Source: Mucilaginibacter agri (lineage in GTDB: Bacteria; Bacteroidota; Bacteroidia; Sphingobacteriales; Sphingobacteriaceae). From it: a stretch of DNA of 64,000 bases. The translations under genes and the position numbers were made by a program. Below are positions 24,925 through 34,775 of the stretch, piece after piece. The notes beneath the pieces are model-generated. The model saw only the letters and a list, made by a program, of their open reading frames with translations, did not search any database and was not told the DNA's origin. Position 1 is the first letter of the stretch. Each line of letters begins with the position of its first letter. The stretch lies in NCBI RefSeq assembly GCF_009928685.1, contig NZ_WWEO01000042.1, positions 586,322 to 650,321 of the forward strand, written 5' to 3'.

Positions 24925-24952
24925 ATACCCGGTTTTTGGCCGGGTATTTTTT
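24925..24952. terminator. Hairpin ATACCCGG/CCGGGTAT
   Basis: A perfect 8-bp stem with a 7-nt loop; a T run follows on the plus strand, a weaker one on the minus strand. It lies just beyond the stop of the 120-residue gene on the minus strand. Confidence 0.5.
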
Positions 24953-24964
24953 AGGGACAAAGGG

Positions 24965-25327
24965 TTAGGCGCTCTTTTCTTTCCGCAGAAAGCGGCTAAC
25001 CACTTCAATAAAAACTTCTACTTCGTGTTGCAGGCCGTTAATGCCCTGCTTGTAAAACTCCGACAATGTATTTTCACTGTTGCGTTGTGGCTTTTGACGG
25101 TAGCAAAGCAATATGGCATTGTCTGTACTCGAGTGGATTACAATCTCTTCTTCATTGTTCCAGCCTAAAAGATCGAGTGCTTTGATTAATTCGTGTCGTT
25201 TACGATTAAGTACATTTAGGGCGAACGCATTGCTTTCGCTATACGCGTATGAACTCAAATTTTTGATCCGCTCCAGGAGCTCTTCGAGCAACCCTAACAG
25301 GTGCTTGGGGTCAGGAAAATAATTCAT
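24965..25327 (-). CDS. Protein of unknown function, 120 residues
   Basis: A mostly helical soluble protein: an amphipathic start (PKHLLGLLEELLERIKNLSSY), a central beta-like segment (EEIVIHSSTDNAILLCYRQ) and a helical end (VEVFIEVVSRFLRK). No signal peptide and no family I can name. It is flanked by unique non-coding sequence, with an AT-rich gap of about 250 bases upstream that shows no gene. Confidence 0.65.
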   Translation of the reverse strand: MNYFPDPKHLLGLLEELLERIKNLSSYAYSESNAFALNVLNRKRHELIKALDLLGWNNEEEIVIHSSTDNAILLCYRQKPQRNSENTLSEFYKQGINGLQHEVEVFIEVVSRFLRKEKSA

Positions 25328-25581
25328 AGATGTTTAGATAAAAATGTCCAATAACAACGCTTTTAAGTCTACTAAAATTGTATGGTTCTACGTAATCTTA
25401 ATGTAATTGGTTTCGTTTATTTATTAATATTTTCTTTGATGGAAATATATCTAACAGTAAATCAATGTTATGTAAACTATAAAGCACAATATAGCCCCTC
25501 ACCAATAGTGCGTTAAATCAAAAAATACAAAAAAATTACAATTGAAACGGCGTTTTTAGCCTGGATTTAGGCTCGATCAGT

Positions 25582-26628
25582 CTACTTTACCAGTTGCTCA
25601 AAATTGCTGCTGGCCTTAGCATATTCGCTAAGTAGCTTAAACTGATTTCTCGCCCGTTTAAGGTTATGGCCCTCGTATTTGGCTCCGTAGTAACTGTCGT
25701 TATTCAGAAAGTCGGTCAGGAAACGGAGAGCTTGCATGTAGATCATCATTTGGCCAGAGAAATTAAAGTTTTTCAGTTCGGCAGGGATTAGTATGCTGCC
25801 CATTTCCGAAAGGTAGCCATGGCAAATGGCACTAAATATTTCCGGCCGGATATATACCTGCTCCAGGTCGGTTTCTTCTTCATTAGCAGGCGAAAGGTAG
25901 GTGCGCATCATGTCGCCAACATCACTTAAATAATAGCCGGGCATAATGGTGTCAGGGTCTATTACGCACAAGCCGTTTTGCTCGTCGTCGAACAACACGT
26001 TGCTGATTTTAGTATCGTGATGGATAACCCGTAATGGGATCGCCTGATCAGCAATTAATTGGTTATATACTTGTACAATGTGCTCAAATTCATGCGCTTG
26101 TTCTATTTCTGCGGATGCCTGTTTCTGGCGTAAGCTATCTGCGTTTTCGCAGGCTGCAATAAATTGCTGATAACGCAGGTTGAGGTTATGAAAATCGGGA
26201 AGGGTATATTTTAGCCTGCTGGCATCAAAATCTTTTAGTAGGGCTGTAAACTTGCCAAACTGCTTTGCTGCTTCAAAAGCCTGCTTCTCGTCGCCAATAA
26301 CGTCAACCGTGTGCGAGCCTTCCACGAAAGGGAACAGCCTGTAAATATTACCCAATGGCGATTGCATCAAGGTATCGCCTTTTAAGGTTGGTAGCGGCGC
26401 TACAAAAAGGTAGCTGGGGTGAGTTTGGTTAAAGTAGTCCTGCAGTTGCTTTAAGTTGCAGACAATATCAGCTGGCGCCTTAAATACCTGGGTGTTAACC
26501 TGCTGCAAAATATACTGCTTTCCATTGCCAGATACTTTGTACGTATGGTTAATGAGGCCCGAACCAAATGGTTCTACAATGTATTGGGTTGGATTAAGGC
26601 CAAAGCCGGCTAAAATGTAATTGAGCAT
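25582..26628 (-). CDS. Phosphotransferase-family kinase, N-acetylhexosamine 1-kinase-like
   Basis: A 348-residue aminoglycoside-phosphotransferase-fold kinase. The nucleotide-binding start includes GSGLINHTYKV, the catalytic loop is HHDTKISNVLFD at about residue 204 and the metal site is CVIDPDTIMPG about 20 residues later. Length and layout fit N-acetylhexosamine 1-kinase (NahK) relatives, which phosphorylate GalNAc/GlcNAc at C1. It lies divergently next to a GH109 N-acetylgalactosaminidase gene, 155 bp apart, which supports a joint role in GalNAc use. Substrate assignment is inference; choline or homoserine kinases share the fold. Confidence 0.75.
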   Translation of the reverse strand: MLNYILAGFGLNPTQYIVEPFGSGLINHTYKVSGNGKQYILQQVNTQVFKAPADIVCNLKQLQDYFNQTHPSYLFVAPLPTLKGDTLMQSPLGNIYRLFPFVEGSHTVDVIGDEKQAFEAAKQFGKFTALLKDFDASRLKYTLPDFHNLNLRYQQFIAACENADSLRQKQASAEIEQAHEFEHIVQVYNQLIADQAIPLRVIHHDTKISNVLFDDEQNGLCVIDPDTIMPGYYLSDVGDMMRTYLSPANEEETDLEQVYIRPEIFSAICHGYLSEMGSILIPAELKNFNFSGQMMIYMQALRFLTDFLNNDSYYGAKYEGHNLKRARNQFKLLSEYAKASSNFEQLVK

Positions 26629-26783
26629 AAAAGGCAGGATTGTATACCAAACATACTAATACGACTTCAAAATTGGTGTGAACATTTTGTGAATTTTAAT
26701 GATTTATAAGGCCGAATCATTATTTTGCCGCCGCGTTCCCATCAATCAATTACGTTTTTCGATAATACAACAACAGCTACAAA

Positions 26784-28133
26784 ATGGAAAGAAGAGAGTT
26801 TATTAAACAAAGTTCGATAGCGGCGGCCGGTTTTGCCATACTACCTACCGGAAGCCTTTTTGCTGCCAATAAGGACAAAATTAAACTGGGCTATATCGGC
26901 GTTGGCGAGCGTGGCCGTAACCATATTGCCGAAGGTTTGCTGCGCGACGATGTTGAAATAGCTGCCATTTGCGATATTCAGGAATCATCGCTGCAGTTGT
27001 GCCGCGAACAGATTAAGGCATCGGGCAAAGCCATGCCGCAGGAGTATACCGGTGGGCTGGATGCCTATAAAAAACTGTTGGATCGTAAAGATATTGATGC
27101 CGTAATTATTGCCACGCCATGGCAGTTTCATCACCCGCAGTCTATCGATGCCATGAACGCCGGTAAGTACGTGGGCTGCGAAGTAATTGCGGGCCTAAGT
27201 ATGGAAGATCATTGGGATATTGTTAACACCTCTGAAAAAACCGGTATGCCCTACATGACGTTAGAAAATGTTTGCTACCGTCGCGATGTTATGGCTGTGC
27301 TTAATATGGTTAGGCAAGGCCTGTTTGGCGAACTGGTGCACGTAGAAGGCGGCTACCAGCACAACCTGCGCGATGTTTTGTTTAACGATGGTAAGCACGT
27401 TTATGGCTATGGTGTGGAATTTGGGCCTAATGCACTGAGCGAAGCTCAGTGGCGTACCCAATTTAATATAGATCGCGATGCCGATATTTACCCAACTCAT
27501 GGTGCAGGGCCAGCTATGCATTATGTAGATATTAACTATGGCAACCGCTTTACCAGCCTGGTATCTTTCAGTTCGAAAGCAAGGGGACTGGCTGCTTATG
27601 TTGAAGAAATGGCGCCCGGTAATAAAAATGCCAAGATCAATTATAAAAATGGCGATGTAACTACCACCATGATCAATTGTGCTAATGGCGAAACCGTATT
27701 GCTTTCGCACGATACGCATTTGCCAAGGCCTTACTCGTTAGGCTTTAGGGTGCAGGGTACAAAAGGTATCTGGATGGATGTGGCCAAGAGTGTTTACATC
27801 GAACATCAATCGAAAAAGAACGACGTTTGGGATCCTGTTGCCGACTGGTTTACCAAGTACGACCACCCGCTTTGGAAAAAGTACGAAAGCAAAGCTGAAG
27901 GCGCAGGGCACGGTGGTATGGATTGGTTTGTATTTAATGCTTTTGTTGAATCCGTGAAGCAAAAGAAACAAACGCCGATAGATGTCTATGATTCGGTTAC
28001 CATGAGCGCTATCACGCCCTTGTCCGAAAAATCTATCAAAGAGGGTAATATGCCTCAACAATTCCCGGATTTTACGAAAGGCAAATGGAAAAACCGCAAG
28101 AATACCTTCGCGCTTGACGATAGCGGTTTTTAA
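26784..28133 (+). CDS. GH109 NAD-dependent alpha-N-acetylgalactosaminidase-like protein
   Basis: A 449-residue Gfo/Idh/MocA-fold protein with a Tat-type N-terminus (MERREFIKQSSIAAAGFA). The Rossmann loop is GYIGVGERGRNHI at about 36-48. The series TPWQFHH, ENVCYRRDVMAVLNMVRQG, YPTHGAGP, GAGHGGMDW (~372) and the C-terminal PDFTKGKWKN agree with GH109, the NAD+-using glycosidase known from Elizabethkingia that removes terminal GalNAc. A redox-neutral elimination/addition mechanism is known for the family. Export with bound cofactor fits the Tat signal. The divergent kinase may phosphorylate the released sugar. Confidence 0.85.
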   Translation: MERREFIKQSSIAAAGFAILPTGSLFAANKDKIKLGYIGVGERGRNHIAEGLLRDDVEIAAICDIQESSLQLCREQIKASGKAMPQEYTGGLDAYKKLLDRKDIDAVIIATPWQFHHPQSIDAMNAGKYVGCEVIAGLSMEDHWDIVNTSEKTGMPYMTLENVCYRRDVMAVLNMVRQGLFGELVHVEGGYQHNLRDVLFNDGKHVYGYGVEFGPNALSEAQWRTQFNIDRDADIYPTHGAGPAMHYVDINYGNRFTSLVSFSSKARGLAAYVEEMAPGNKNAKINYKNGDVTTTMINCANGETVLLSHDTHLPRPYSLGFRVQGTKGIWMDVAKSVYIEHQSKKNDVWDPVADWFTKYDHPLWKKYESKAEGAGHGGMDWFVFNAFVESVKQKKQTPIDVYDSVTMSAITPLSEKSIKEGNMPQQFPDFTKGKWKNRKNTFALDDSGF

Positions 28134-28155
28134 GACAGAAGACTATATATTTAAC

Positions 28156-28183
28156 AAAGCCCGGTGCCCTAACACCGGGCTTT
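28156..28183. terminator. Rho-independent terminator after GH109
   Basis: AAAGCCCGGTG pairs perfectly with CACCGGGCTTT (11 bp) around CCCTAA. A short T run follows; it could work in both directions. Confidence 0.85.
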
Positions 28184-28378
28184 GTCGTTTCACATCAAAA
28201 TGTGCAACATTCTGGTGATTGTGAAAGTATGCAGGCTGGTGGTTAAGTGTCTAAATTAGCTTCAAGGGCACAACTAATTAGAATCCGAAAGTGCGCCGAA
28301 TACTCCAAAAATTAACATTGGCTCACTTGTATGGTAAATTTAAATCGCCTAGCTTTAAATAAATCACCTGCTAACCAC

Positions 28379-29527
28379 ATGAAATTCAGCCTTATACTGC
28401 TATCCCTCTTTTTATTTTGTATACCTATATTCGCCCAGCAAACAGATATTGCCGGGGTTGATAAGGACACCATCACCAACTATTCTGCCTATAAGCGCTC
28501 CATCGGCTTTTCGGGTTTACTGCAAACCCGGTTTGTTAATTCACTCACCAGCGATGTGGATGTTAACGGCAAAAATTTCAACGAAAACTCGGATAGCAAG
28601 ATCACCAATACCTTTCTGCTTAAACGTGTACGTTTTATGGTGAAGGGTACAGTTAACGACCACTTTTCGGCCAATCTGATGTTCAACTTTGCCGAGTTTA
28701 GCAGTAACCCAACCAACAAGGTTTTAGAGAACGCCTACGTTAAATACACGCTTAATAAACATTTAAACGTGCAGGCGGGGCAATTCAGGCCGTTTTTCGG
28801 TATTGAAGACGCCATGCCTGTAGATGTGATCCGTACGCTCGATTATTCCAACCAATACTATGCATTCGGTGCAAGTGGCTGGCAAAGTTTCCAGGTGGGT
28901 CTATCCATTTTTGGCGACATAACCGGCGAAGGGCAATTGCCGGTTAGATATTACGCCGGCGTTTATAATGGCAACAACCGTAACCAACCTGTCGATAACG
29001 ACAATCAGAAGAATGTATATGGCCGGCTCGAGGCCACTATAGGTAAAACGATGATAGTGGGTATTAACGGAGCTTTCGGCAGCCAGGGCAATGGTGGGGG
29101 CGACGCCTGGGGGGCAGATGTGATAGGTAAGGCAAAAATCAGTACCAACTGGCAGTTCCTTTTCGGCACAGAGTATAAAAACGGTACAAATCTGGCACTT
29201 TACAATACCTATACCGTTCCGCGGCCTCCATTGTCGCAGGTACGGATGCAGGGCATTTATGTGTTCCCTATTATGCGCTACTCGTTTAATATGCCGAGGG
29301 TACGGGCTATTGAGTTTTCGTCGCGATATGAGTATCTCAATGAAAATTACAAGTTCGATAGCAATCCGCATCAAACCATTATCCCCAACGTATCCCTCGT
29401 ATTTGCCGACGATTTTTACGCCGTGGTACAGATGGGCGTTTCTATCGATATGTATAAAAACGATATCCCTTTAACAACCACATACTCGCACAACCTCGGG
29501 TACCTGCAATTACAGGTGCGCTTTTAA
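28379..29527 (+). CDS. OprO/OprP-type outer-membrane porin
   Basis: A 382-residue beta-barrel with a signal peptide (MKFSLILLSLFLFCIPIFAQ). The body has alternating strands such as FSANLMFNFAEFSS and NVQAGQFRPFFGIED, and the final residue is Phe (LQLQVRF), the usual barrel end signal. This is the phosphate-selective porin O/P superfamily, whose members take up anions. The ATG at 28379 gives the signal peptide at the N-terminus; an in-frame ATG at 28331 would bury it. It starts 17 bp before a DASS anion transporter, suggesting that it is the outer-membrane entry for dicarboxylates. Confidence 0.85.
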   Translation: MKFSLILLSLFLFCIPIFAQQTDIAGVDKDTITNYSAYKRSIGFSGLLQTRFVNSLTSDVDVNGKNFNENSDSKITNTFLLKRVRFMVKGTVNDHFSANLMFNFAEFSSNPTNKVLENAYVKYTLNKHLNVQAGQFRPFFGIEDAMPVDVIRTLDYSNQYYAFGASGWQSFQVGLSIFGDITGEGQLPVRYYAGVYNGNNRNQPVDNDNQKNVYGRLEATIGKTMIVGINGAFGSQGNGGGDAWGADVIGKAKISTNWQFLFGTEYKNGTNLALYNTYTVPRPPLSQVRMQGIYVFPIMRYSFNMPRVRAIEFSSRYEYLNENYKFDSNPHQTIIPNVSLVFADDFYAVVQMGVSIDMYKNDIPLTTTYSHNLGYLQLQVRF

Positions 29528-29544
29528 TATAAAAACCTTTAACT

Positions 29545-30975
29545 ATGAAAGAGATTAACCTGCGTTCGTTGGCCATTACAGCGGTAATTGGGTTAATAAT
29601 CTGGTTTATTCCGGCTCCCGAAGGGGTGAAACCCAATGCTTGGCACTTGCTGGCCATATTTGCTGCAACCATTATCGGTATTATTTTAAAAGCCGCTTCT
29701 ATGGGCACCATGGCCATGATTGGTATTACGTTGTGTGCCGTTACGCAGGTGCTGGCACCCGGTAGTCCTTCAAAATCCATCGCCAATGCATTAAGTGGTT
29801 TTGGCAACTCTACGATATGGCTTATTGGGCTGGCCTTTTTTATTGCGCGCGGGTTTATTAAAACAGGTTTGGGTACGCGGCTGGCCTACAATTTTATCCG
29901 CATCTTCGGCAAAAGCTCGTTAGGGCTGGCTTATGGCCTTAATACTGCCGATCTGATCTTGGCACCTGCAATTCCCAGTAACACAGCAAGGGCAGGAGGT
30001 GTGATATTCCCCATTATGAAATCTATTGCGGTTAACATGGGTTCTGAACCCGAAAAGCCCGAAACCCATCGCAAAATAGGCGCCTTTTTAACGCTGAGCA
30101 GCTACAATGCCAACATGATTACCTCGGTGATATTTTTAACCGCTACCGCAAGCAATCCCATGGCGCAAAAATTTGCTAAAGATCTCGGCATCACCATAAC
30201 CTGGAGTAGCTGGTTTATGGCAGCAGCAGTGCCCGGCCTGGTTTGCTTTTTATTAGCACCGTTATTCCTCTACAAATTTTATCCACCCGAACTCAAAAAA
30301 ACCGGCGATGCACCTGCTATGGCTGCTGTGAAATTGAAAGAAATGGGCGCCGTGACGGTGCAAGAATGGTTAATGGTGGCCACCTTTATCATTCTGCTGG
30401 TGCTGTGGATTTTCGGTAACCTGTTCGCAGTTGATGCCACAACCGGCGCTTTAATAGGCCTTTGTATTTTATTACTCTGCGGCGTGTTAACCTGGGAGGA
30501 TGTAAAATCTGAAAAAGGGGCTTGGGATACTATCGTTTGGTTTTCGTCATTGGTAATGATGGGGTCGTACCTCAACTCGCTAGGTTTTATTGGTTGGTTT
30601 GGCCATTTGGTGGGGGCAAAAATGTCGCACATGAGCTGGCAAACGGCATTTCCGATTATCATACTGGTTTATTCTTATTGCCATTACATGTTTGCCAGTG
30701 CAACCGCACAGGCGGCAGCTATGTATTCGGTGTTTTTGGCGGTAGGTATTTCGGTAGGTGTTCCGGGAACTATGCTGGCTGTATTTTTAGGGGCCTGCGC
30801 CACGTTAATGGGTTCGCTCACCCACTACGGCCACGGACCAGCGCCTATATTTTTTGGAAGCACTTATGTGGATATGAAAGACTGGTGGAAACAGGGATTC
30901 TTTATCAGCGTACTGTTCCTGCTTATTTGGTTTGTTGTGGGTGGTTTATGGTGGAAGGTAATCGGTTTATGGTAA
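29545..30975 (+). CDS. DASS-family sodium:dicarboxylate symporter
   Basis: A 476-residue inner-membrane carrier with about 12 hydrophobic helices, similar to the plastid 2-oxoglutarate/malate translocator branch. Two SN(T/A)-type hairpin motifs are visible, PAIPSNTARAGGVIFPI and a later SATAQAAAMYSVFL segment. The family imports succinate, malate, fumarate or citrate with sodium. It is flanked by a porin gene (17 bp before) and sdhC (48 bp after), so succinate is the most economical substrate (inference). Confidence 0.9.
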   Translation: MKEINLRSLAITAVIGLIIWFIPAPEGVKPNAWHLLAIFAATIIGIILKAASMGTMAMIGITLCAVTQVLAPGSPSKSIANALSGFGNSTIWLIGLAFFIARGFIKTGLGTRLAYNFIRIFGKSSLGLAYGLNTADLILAPAIPSNTARAGGVIFPIMKSIAVNMGSEPEKPETHRKIGAFLTLSSYNANMITSVIFLTATASNPMAQKFAKDLGITITWSSWFMAAAVPGLVCFLLAPLFLYKFYPPELKKTGDAPAMAAVKLKEMGAVTVQEWLMVATFIILLVLWIFGNLFAVDATTGALIGLCILLLCGVLTWEDVKSEKGAWDTIVWFSSLVMMGSYLNSLGFIGWFGHLVGAKMSHMSWQTAFPIIILVYSYCHYMFASATAQAAAMYSVFLAVGISVGVPGTMLAVFLGACATLMGSLTHYGHGPAPIFFGSTYVDMKDWWKQGFFISVLFLLIWFVVGGLWWKVIGLW

Positions 30976-31023
30976 CATATAGCTAAACAGCTTTCCAAAA
31001 TTTATGAAAAATAATATCTACTT

Positions 31024-31686
31024 ATGAAGACAAATTCGCTACAATATAAACTCTGGATGTCGGGCACCGGGCTTTTTCTGTGCTTCTTCCTGGTAATTCA
31101 TTTGCTGGGTAACCTGCAACTGTTTTTGCCGCCGGATAGGGCACGCGAGCAATTTAACTGGTATTCGCATTTGTTGGCCGGCAATATCATCATCGAAATT
31201 ATAGCCTATGTTTTGTATGCATCCATCATCGGTCATACCGTTTATGCCATTATACTTACCGTCAAGAAATCAAAGGCTAACGGCACTAAATATGTGTACG
31301 ATAAGCGCGGAGTATCCAGCGTATGGTACAGCCGAAACATGGGTTTGCTGGGTACTATCATCTTCCTGTTTCTTATTATCCATTTTAAAGATTTTTGGTA
31401 TCAGTACAAGTTTACCAACCTGCCGCTTGATGCTAAGGGAAATAAGGACTTGTACACCATTGTAGAAAAAGCCTATCAGCAACTATGGTATGTTTTGGTA
31501 TACGAAGTTGCCCTTATAGCCCTCGGTTTCCATTTGCTGCACGGCTTTTTTAGCGCGGCACGTACGCTGGGTGTGTTCCATCCCAAATATGTTAGATGGG
31601 TAAAGGTAGTGGGCTGGGTGTATACCACGGTTATTATACTGGGCTTTATGGCAATGCCTGTTTATGTTTACTTAAATAGCTTGTAA
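31024..31686 (+). CDS. sdhC: Succinate dehydrogenase cytochrome b subunit
   Basis: A 220-residue integral membrane subunit with five hydrophobic segments and His residues suited to two b-hemes ([39 protein letters not shown]). This is the single-subunit anchor of type B succinate:quinone reductases, as in other Bacteroidota and in Wolinella. It passes electrons from SdhB to the menaquinone pool. Its stop overlaps the sdhA start by one base (TAATG). Confidence 0.93.
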   Translation: MKTNSLQYKLWMSGTGLFLCFFLVIHLLGNLQLFLPPDRAREQFNWYSHLLAGNIIIEIIAYVLYASIIGHTVYAIILTVKKSKANGTKYVYDKRGVSSVWYSRNMGLLGTIIFLFLIIHFKDFWYQYKFTNLPLDAKGNKDLYTIVEKAYQQLWYVLVYEVALIALGFHLLHGFFSAARTLGVFHPKYVRWVKVVGWVYTTVIILGFMAMPVYVYLNSL

Positions 31687-33599
31687 TGATGTTAGATGCA
31701 AAAATTCCGGCTGGTGACTTGGCCGATAAGTGGGATAAGTATAAAGAACACGCCAAGCTGGTTAACCCGGCTAATCGTAAAAAGCTGGATGTTATTGTGG
31801 TAGGCACGGGGTTAGCCGGCGCATCGTGCGCGGCTTCATTGGCCGAGCAGGGTTATAGCGTAAAATCATTTTGCTTTCAAGATAGTTCGCGCAGGGCCCA
31901 TTCTGTAGCCGCACAGGGTGGCGTAAATGCAGCCAAGAATTATAAGAACGATGGCGACAGCGTGTACCGGATGTTTTACGATACCATTAAGGGAGGTGAT
32001 TTCCGCTCGCGAGAGGCTAATGTATACCGGTTAGCGCAATGCTCTGCTCAATTAATAGATCAGGCTGTGGCACAGGGCGTGCCTTTTGCAAGAGAGTATG
32101 GCGGGTATTTAAATAACCGATCTTTTGGTGGGGTACAGGTGTCGCGCACGTTTTATGCCAGGGGACAAACGGGTCAGCAACTTTTGTTAGGCGCATATCA
32201 GGCACTGATGCGACAGGAAAGCCTGGGTAAAGTAAAAACCTACACCCGGCACGAAATGCTCGAACTCGTAGTGGTTGATGGTAAAGCCAAAGGCATTATC
32301 GCCCGAGATTTACTTACCGGGCAGATTGAGCGCCACGCCGCTAACGCAGTAGTGCTGGCTACGGGTGGGTATGGCAAGGTTTATTACCTGTCTACGCTGG
32401 CTATGGGTTGTAATAGCTCGGCTATATGGCGGGCGCATAAAAAGGGGGCATTTATGTCGGGGGTAAGCTGGATCCAGTTTCATCCAACCTGTTTACCGCA
32501 ACTTGGCGAGCATCAGTCTAAACTAACGCTGATGTCCGAATCTTTGCGTAACGATGGCCGCATCTGGGTGCCAAAAAAGGCGAGCGACGAGCGCGAACCC
32601 AAAGACATTCCGGAAGAAGAACGCGATTATTACCTCGAACGCAAATACCCAGCATTTGGTAACCTTTCGCCAAGGGATATCTCCTCCCGCGCTGCCAAAG
32701 AACGTATTGACGCAGGTTGCGGAGTTGGGGCGATGAAGAATGCCGTATGCCTCGATTTCTCTAAAGCCATTAAAGAGCAGGGTAAAGAAAAGATCAAAGA
32801 AAAGTATAGTAACCTGTTTACCATGTACGAGAAGATCAACGGCATTAATGCTTACGAACAGCCTATGCTAATCTCGCCCGCGGCGCACTTTACTATGGGC
32901 GGCCTCTGGGTAGATTATCAATTAATGACCACCATCCCCGGTCTGTTTGCCTTAGGTGAAGCTAACTTTGCAGACCATGGCGCTAACCGATTAGGGGCAA
33001 ACTCCTTATTGCAGGCCTGTGTTGATGGCTATTTTGTTGCCCCGTATACTATACCTAATTACCTGGCAGATGAATTGAAGGCTGAAAAGGTGACCACAGA
33101 TCACCCGGCGTTTGAAGAAGCAGAACAAGTTGTTAAGGCACAATTGGACCGATTCCTGCAAAGCAAAGGAACGTTGTCAGCTGATTATTTTCATAAGACA
33201 CTAGGTAAACTCCTTTACGATAAATGTGGCTTGTCGCGTAGCAAAGAAAGCCTGACACAAGCCATAACGGATATCAAACAGTTGCGCGAATCGTTTAAAA
33301 ATGATCTTAAGATAACGGGTGACGGCACCGTAAACAGCGAATTGGAAAAGGCCGGCCGCGTGACTGATTATCTCGAATTAGGAGAACTAATGTGCTATGA
33401 TGCGCTAACAAGAGAAGAATCATGCGGGGCACACTTCAGAGAGGAATATCAGACACCAGACGGTGAGGCCGTGCGTAACGACCAGGATTTTTGCTTTGTA
33501 TCTGCCTGGGAATGGAAGGGCAGTGGAGCAGAAGAGGAACTGCACAAAGAGCCGTTGGTTTTTGAAAATGTTGAACTTGCTGTACGGAGCTATAAATAA
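31686..33599 (+). CDS. sdhA: Succinate dehydrogenase / fumarate reductase flavoprotein
   Basis: A 637-residue catalytic subunit that oxidises succinate to fumarate. The FAD-binding start is [19 protein letters not shown], the histidine for covalent FAD is in [11 protein letters not shown], and the substrate-site segments include HPTCLP and [19 protein letters not shown]. Full length for the family. A second ATG follows immediately (MM), so either may serve. Overlap with sdhC and a 23-bp gap to sdhB indicate one transcript. Confidence 0.95.
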   Translation: MMLDAKIPAGDLADKWDKYKEHAKLVNPANRKKLDVIVVGTGLAGASCAASLAEQGYSVKSFCFQDSSRRAHSVAAQGGVNAAKNYKNDGDSVYRMFYDTIKGGDFRSREANVYRLAQCSAQLIDQAVAQGVPFAREYGGYLNNRSFGGVQVSRTFYARGQTGQQLLLGAYQALMRQESLGKVKTYTRHEMLELVVVDGKAKGIIARDLLTGQIERHAANAVVLATGGYGKVYYLSTLAMGCNSSAIWRAHKKGAFMSGVSWIQFHPTCLPQLGEHQSKLTLMSESLRNDGRIWVPKKASDEREPKDIPEEERDYYLERKYPAFGNLSPRDISSRAAKERIDAGCGVGAMKNAVCLDFSKAIKEQGKEKIKEKYSNLFTMYEKINGINAYEQPMLISPAAHFTMGGLWVDYQLMTTIPGLFALGEANFADHGANRLGANSLLQACVDGYFVAPYTIPNYLADELKAEKVTTDHPAFEEAEQVVKAQLDRFLQSKGTLSADYFHKTLGKLLYDKCGLSRSKESLTQAITDIKQLRESFKNDLKITGDGTVNSELEKAGRVTDYLELGELMCYDALTREESCGAHFREEYQTPDGEAVRNDQDFCFVSAWEWKGSGAEEELHKEPLVFENVELAVRSYK

Positions 33600-33622
33600 C
33601 CTAACACTAAAACGATTTGACA

Positions 33623-34369
33623 ATGAGATTGAAGTTGAAGATATGGCGTCAGGAAGCAGCTACCCAACCGGGAGCAATGGTTGATTACATGCTCGATGAT
33701 GTATCGGAGCACATGTCGTTTCTGGAGATGATAGACCTGCTGAATGAGACTCTGGTGGGTAAAGGCGAGCGCGTAGTTGAGTTCGATCATGATTGCCGCG
33801 AGGGTATCTGCGGCCAGTGTGGTATGATGATCAACGGGCGGGCACATGGGCCGCTACCTAATACAACTACCTGCCAGCTGCATATGCGCAGTTTTAAAGA
33901 TGGTGACACGATCTACATCGAACCTTTCAGGGCAGCCGCATTTCCAATAGTGCGCGATTTAAAAATAGATCGTAGCGGATTTGACCGTGTTATACAGGCA
34001 GGCGGGTTTATATCTGCTTCGACGGGACAACCGCCGGAGGCTAACAGCATCCTGATATCGCATGATGTAACCGAAGCAGCCTTTGACGCCGCAGCATGTA
34101 TTGGCTGTGGTGCATGTGTGGCTACCTGTAAAAACTCAAGTGCAGCTTTGTTCACCTCTGCTAAAATAACCCATTTGGCTTTGCTGCCTCAAGGCAAACT
34201 GGAAGCTGCGGACAGGGTGGTAAACATGGTAGATCAGATGGAAGCAGAAGGTTTTGGGCATTGCTCTAACACAGAAGCCTGCGAGGTAGAGTGCCCGCAA
34301 TCTATTTCGGTGCTACATATTGCCCGCATGAATTTTGAATATAATAAAGCCCTGGTGATGAAACCATAA
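33623..34369 (+). CDS. sdhB: Succinate dehydrogenase iron-sulfur subunit
   Basis: A 248-residue protein with three Fe-S clusters. The [2Fe-2S] site is [10 protein letters not shown] followed by a fourth Cys in TTTCQLH. The other two clusters use [14 protein letters not shown] and [14 protein letters not shown]. It moves electrons from FADH2 in SdhA to heme and quinone in SdhC. ATG at 33623 is chosen over an in-frame TTG two codons earlier. The tautomerase gene follows 13 bp later. Confidence 0.94.
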   Translation: MRLKLKIWRQEAATQPGAMVDYMLDDVSEHMSFLEMIDLLNETLVGKGERVVEFDHDCREGICGQCGMMINGRAHGPLPNTTTCQLHMRSFKDGDTIYIEPFRAAAFPIVRDLKIDRSGFDRVIQAGGFISASTGQPPEANSILISHDVTEAAFDAAACIGCGACVATCKNSSAALFTSAKITHLALLPQGKLEAADRVVNMVDQMEAEGFGHCSNTEACEVECPQSISVLHIARMNFEYNKALVMKP

Positions 34370-34382
34370 CTTAAAAATTAGC

Positions 34383-34775
34383 ATGCCTTATTTACAATTA
34401 GAAGTAACCAAAACCTATCCAACTGCTGTTAAGCAGGAATTAGCCAAGCAGATGGGAGAGATCTACGCCCGGATAATGAACGCAAGTGTTAAGCGTATAA
34501 CCGTAACCATCCGTGAGCTGGGCGAAGGCAGCGTTTGGCGTTGCAGCGAAGGCGAGCCTTACCCAGCCGCAATATTGATGTGCGACATCAGAGCTGGCCG
34601 ATCTGTAGAAGTAAGAACAGAGCTATCAAAGGCCCTCGTCGCGGTGATTAATGAATTGCTCCAACTGGAAGTTAATGCCCTCAATATCGAATTTACCCAG
34701 CACACCGGCGACGAGATGTATCATCAGTGGATGGGCAGTTTCAGCAACGATTGGTCGCCCGATGAAATGGTGTAA
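34383..34775 (+). CDS. Tautomerase-superfamily protein
   Basis: A 130-residue protein that begins Met-Pro (MPYLQLEVTKTYP), so processing would expose the catalytic Pro1 of 4-oxalocrotonate tautomerase/cis-CaaD-type enzymes. The length of ~130, twice a 62-mer 4-OT unit, suits the cis-CaaD/MSAD or MIF-like groups. The second half (ALVAVINELLQLEVNALNIEF) looks like the second beta-alpha-beta unit. Its place as last gene of the porin-DASS-sdhCAB operon suggests a keto-enol step on a dicarboxylate such as oxaloacetate; this is inference. Confidence 0.75.
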   Translation: MPYLQLEVTKTYPTAVKQELAKQMGEIYARIMNASVKRITVTIRELGEGSVWRCSEGEPYPAAILMCDIRAGRSVEVRTELSKALVAVINELLQLEVNALNIEFTQHTGDEMYHQWMGSFSNDWSPDEMV

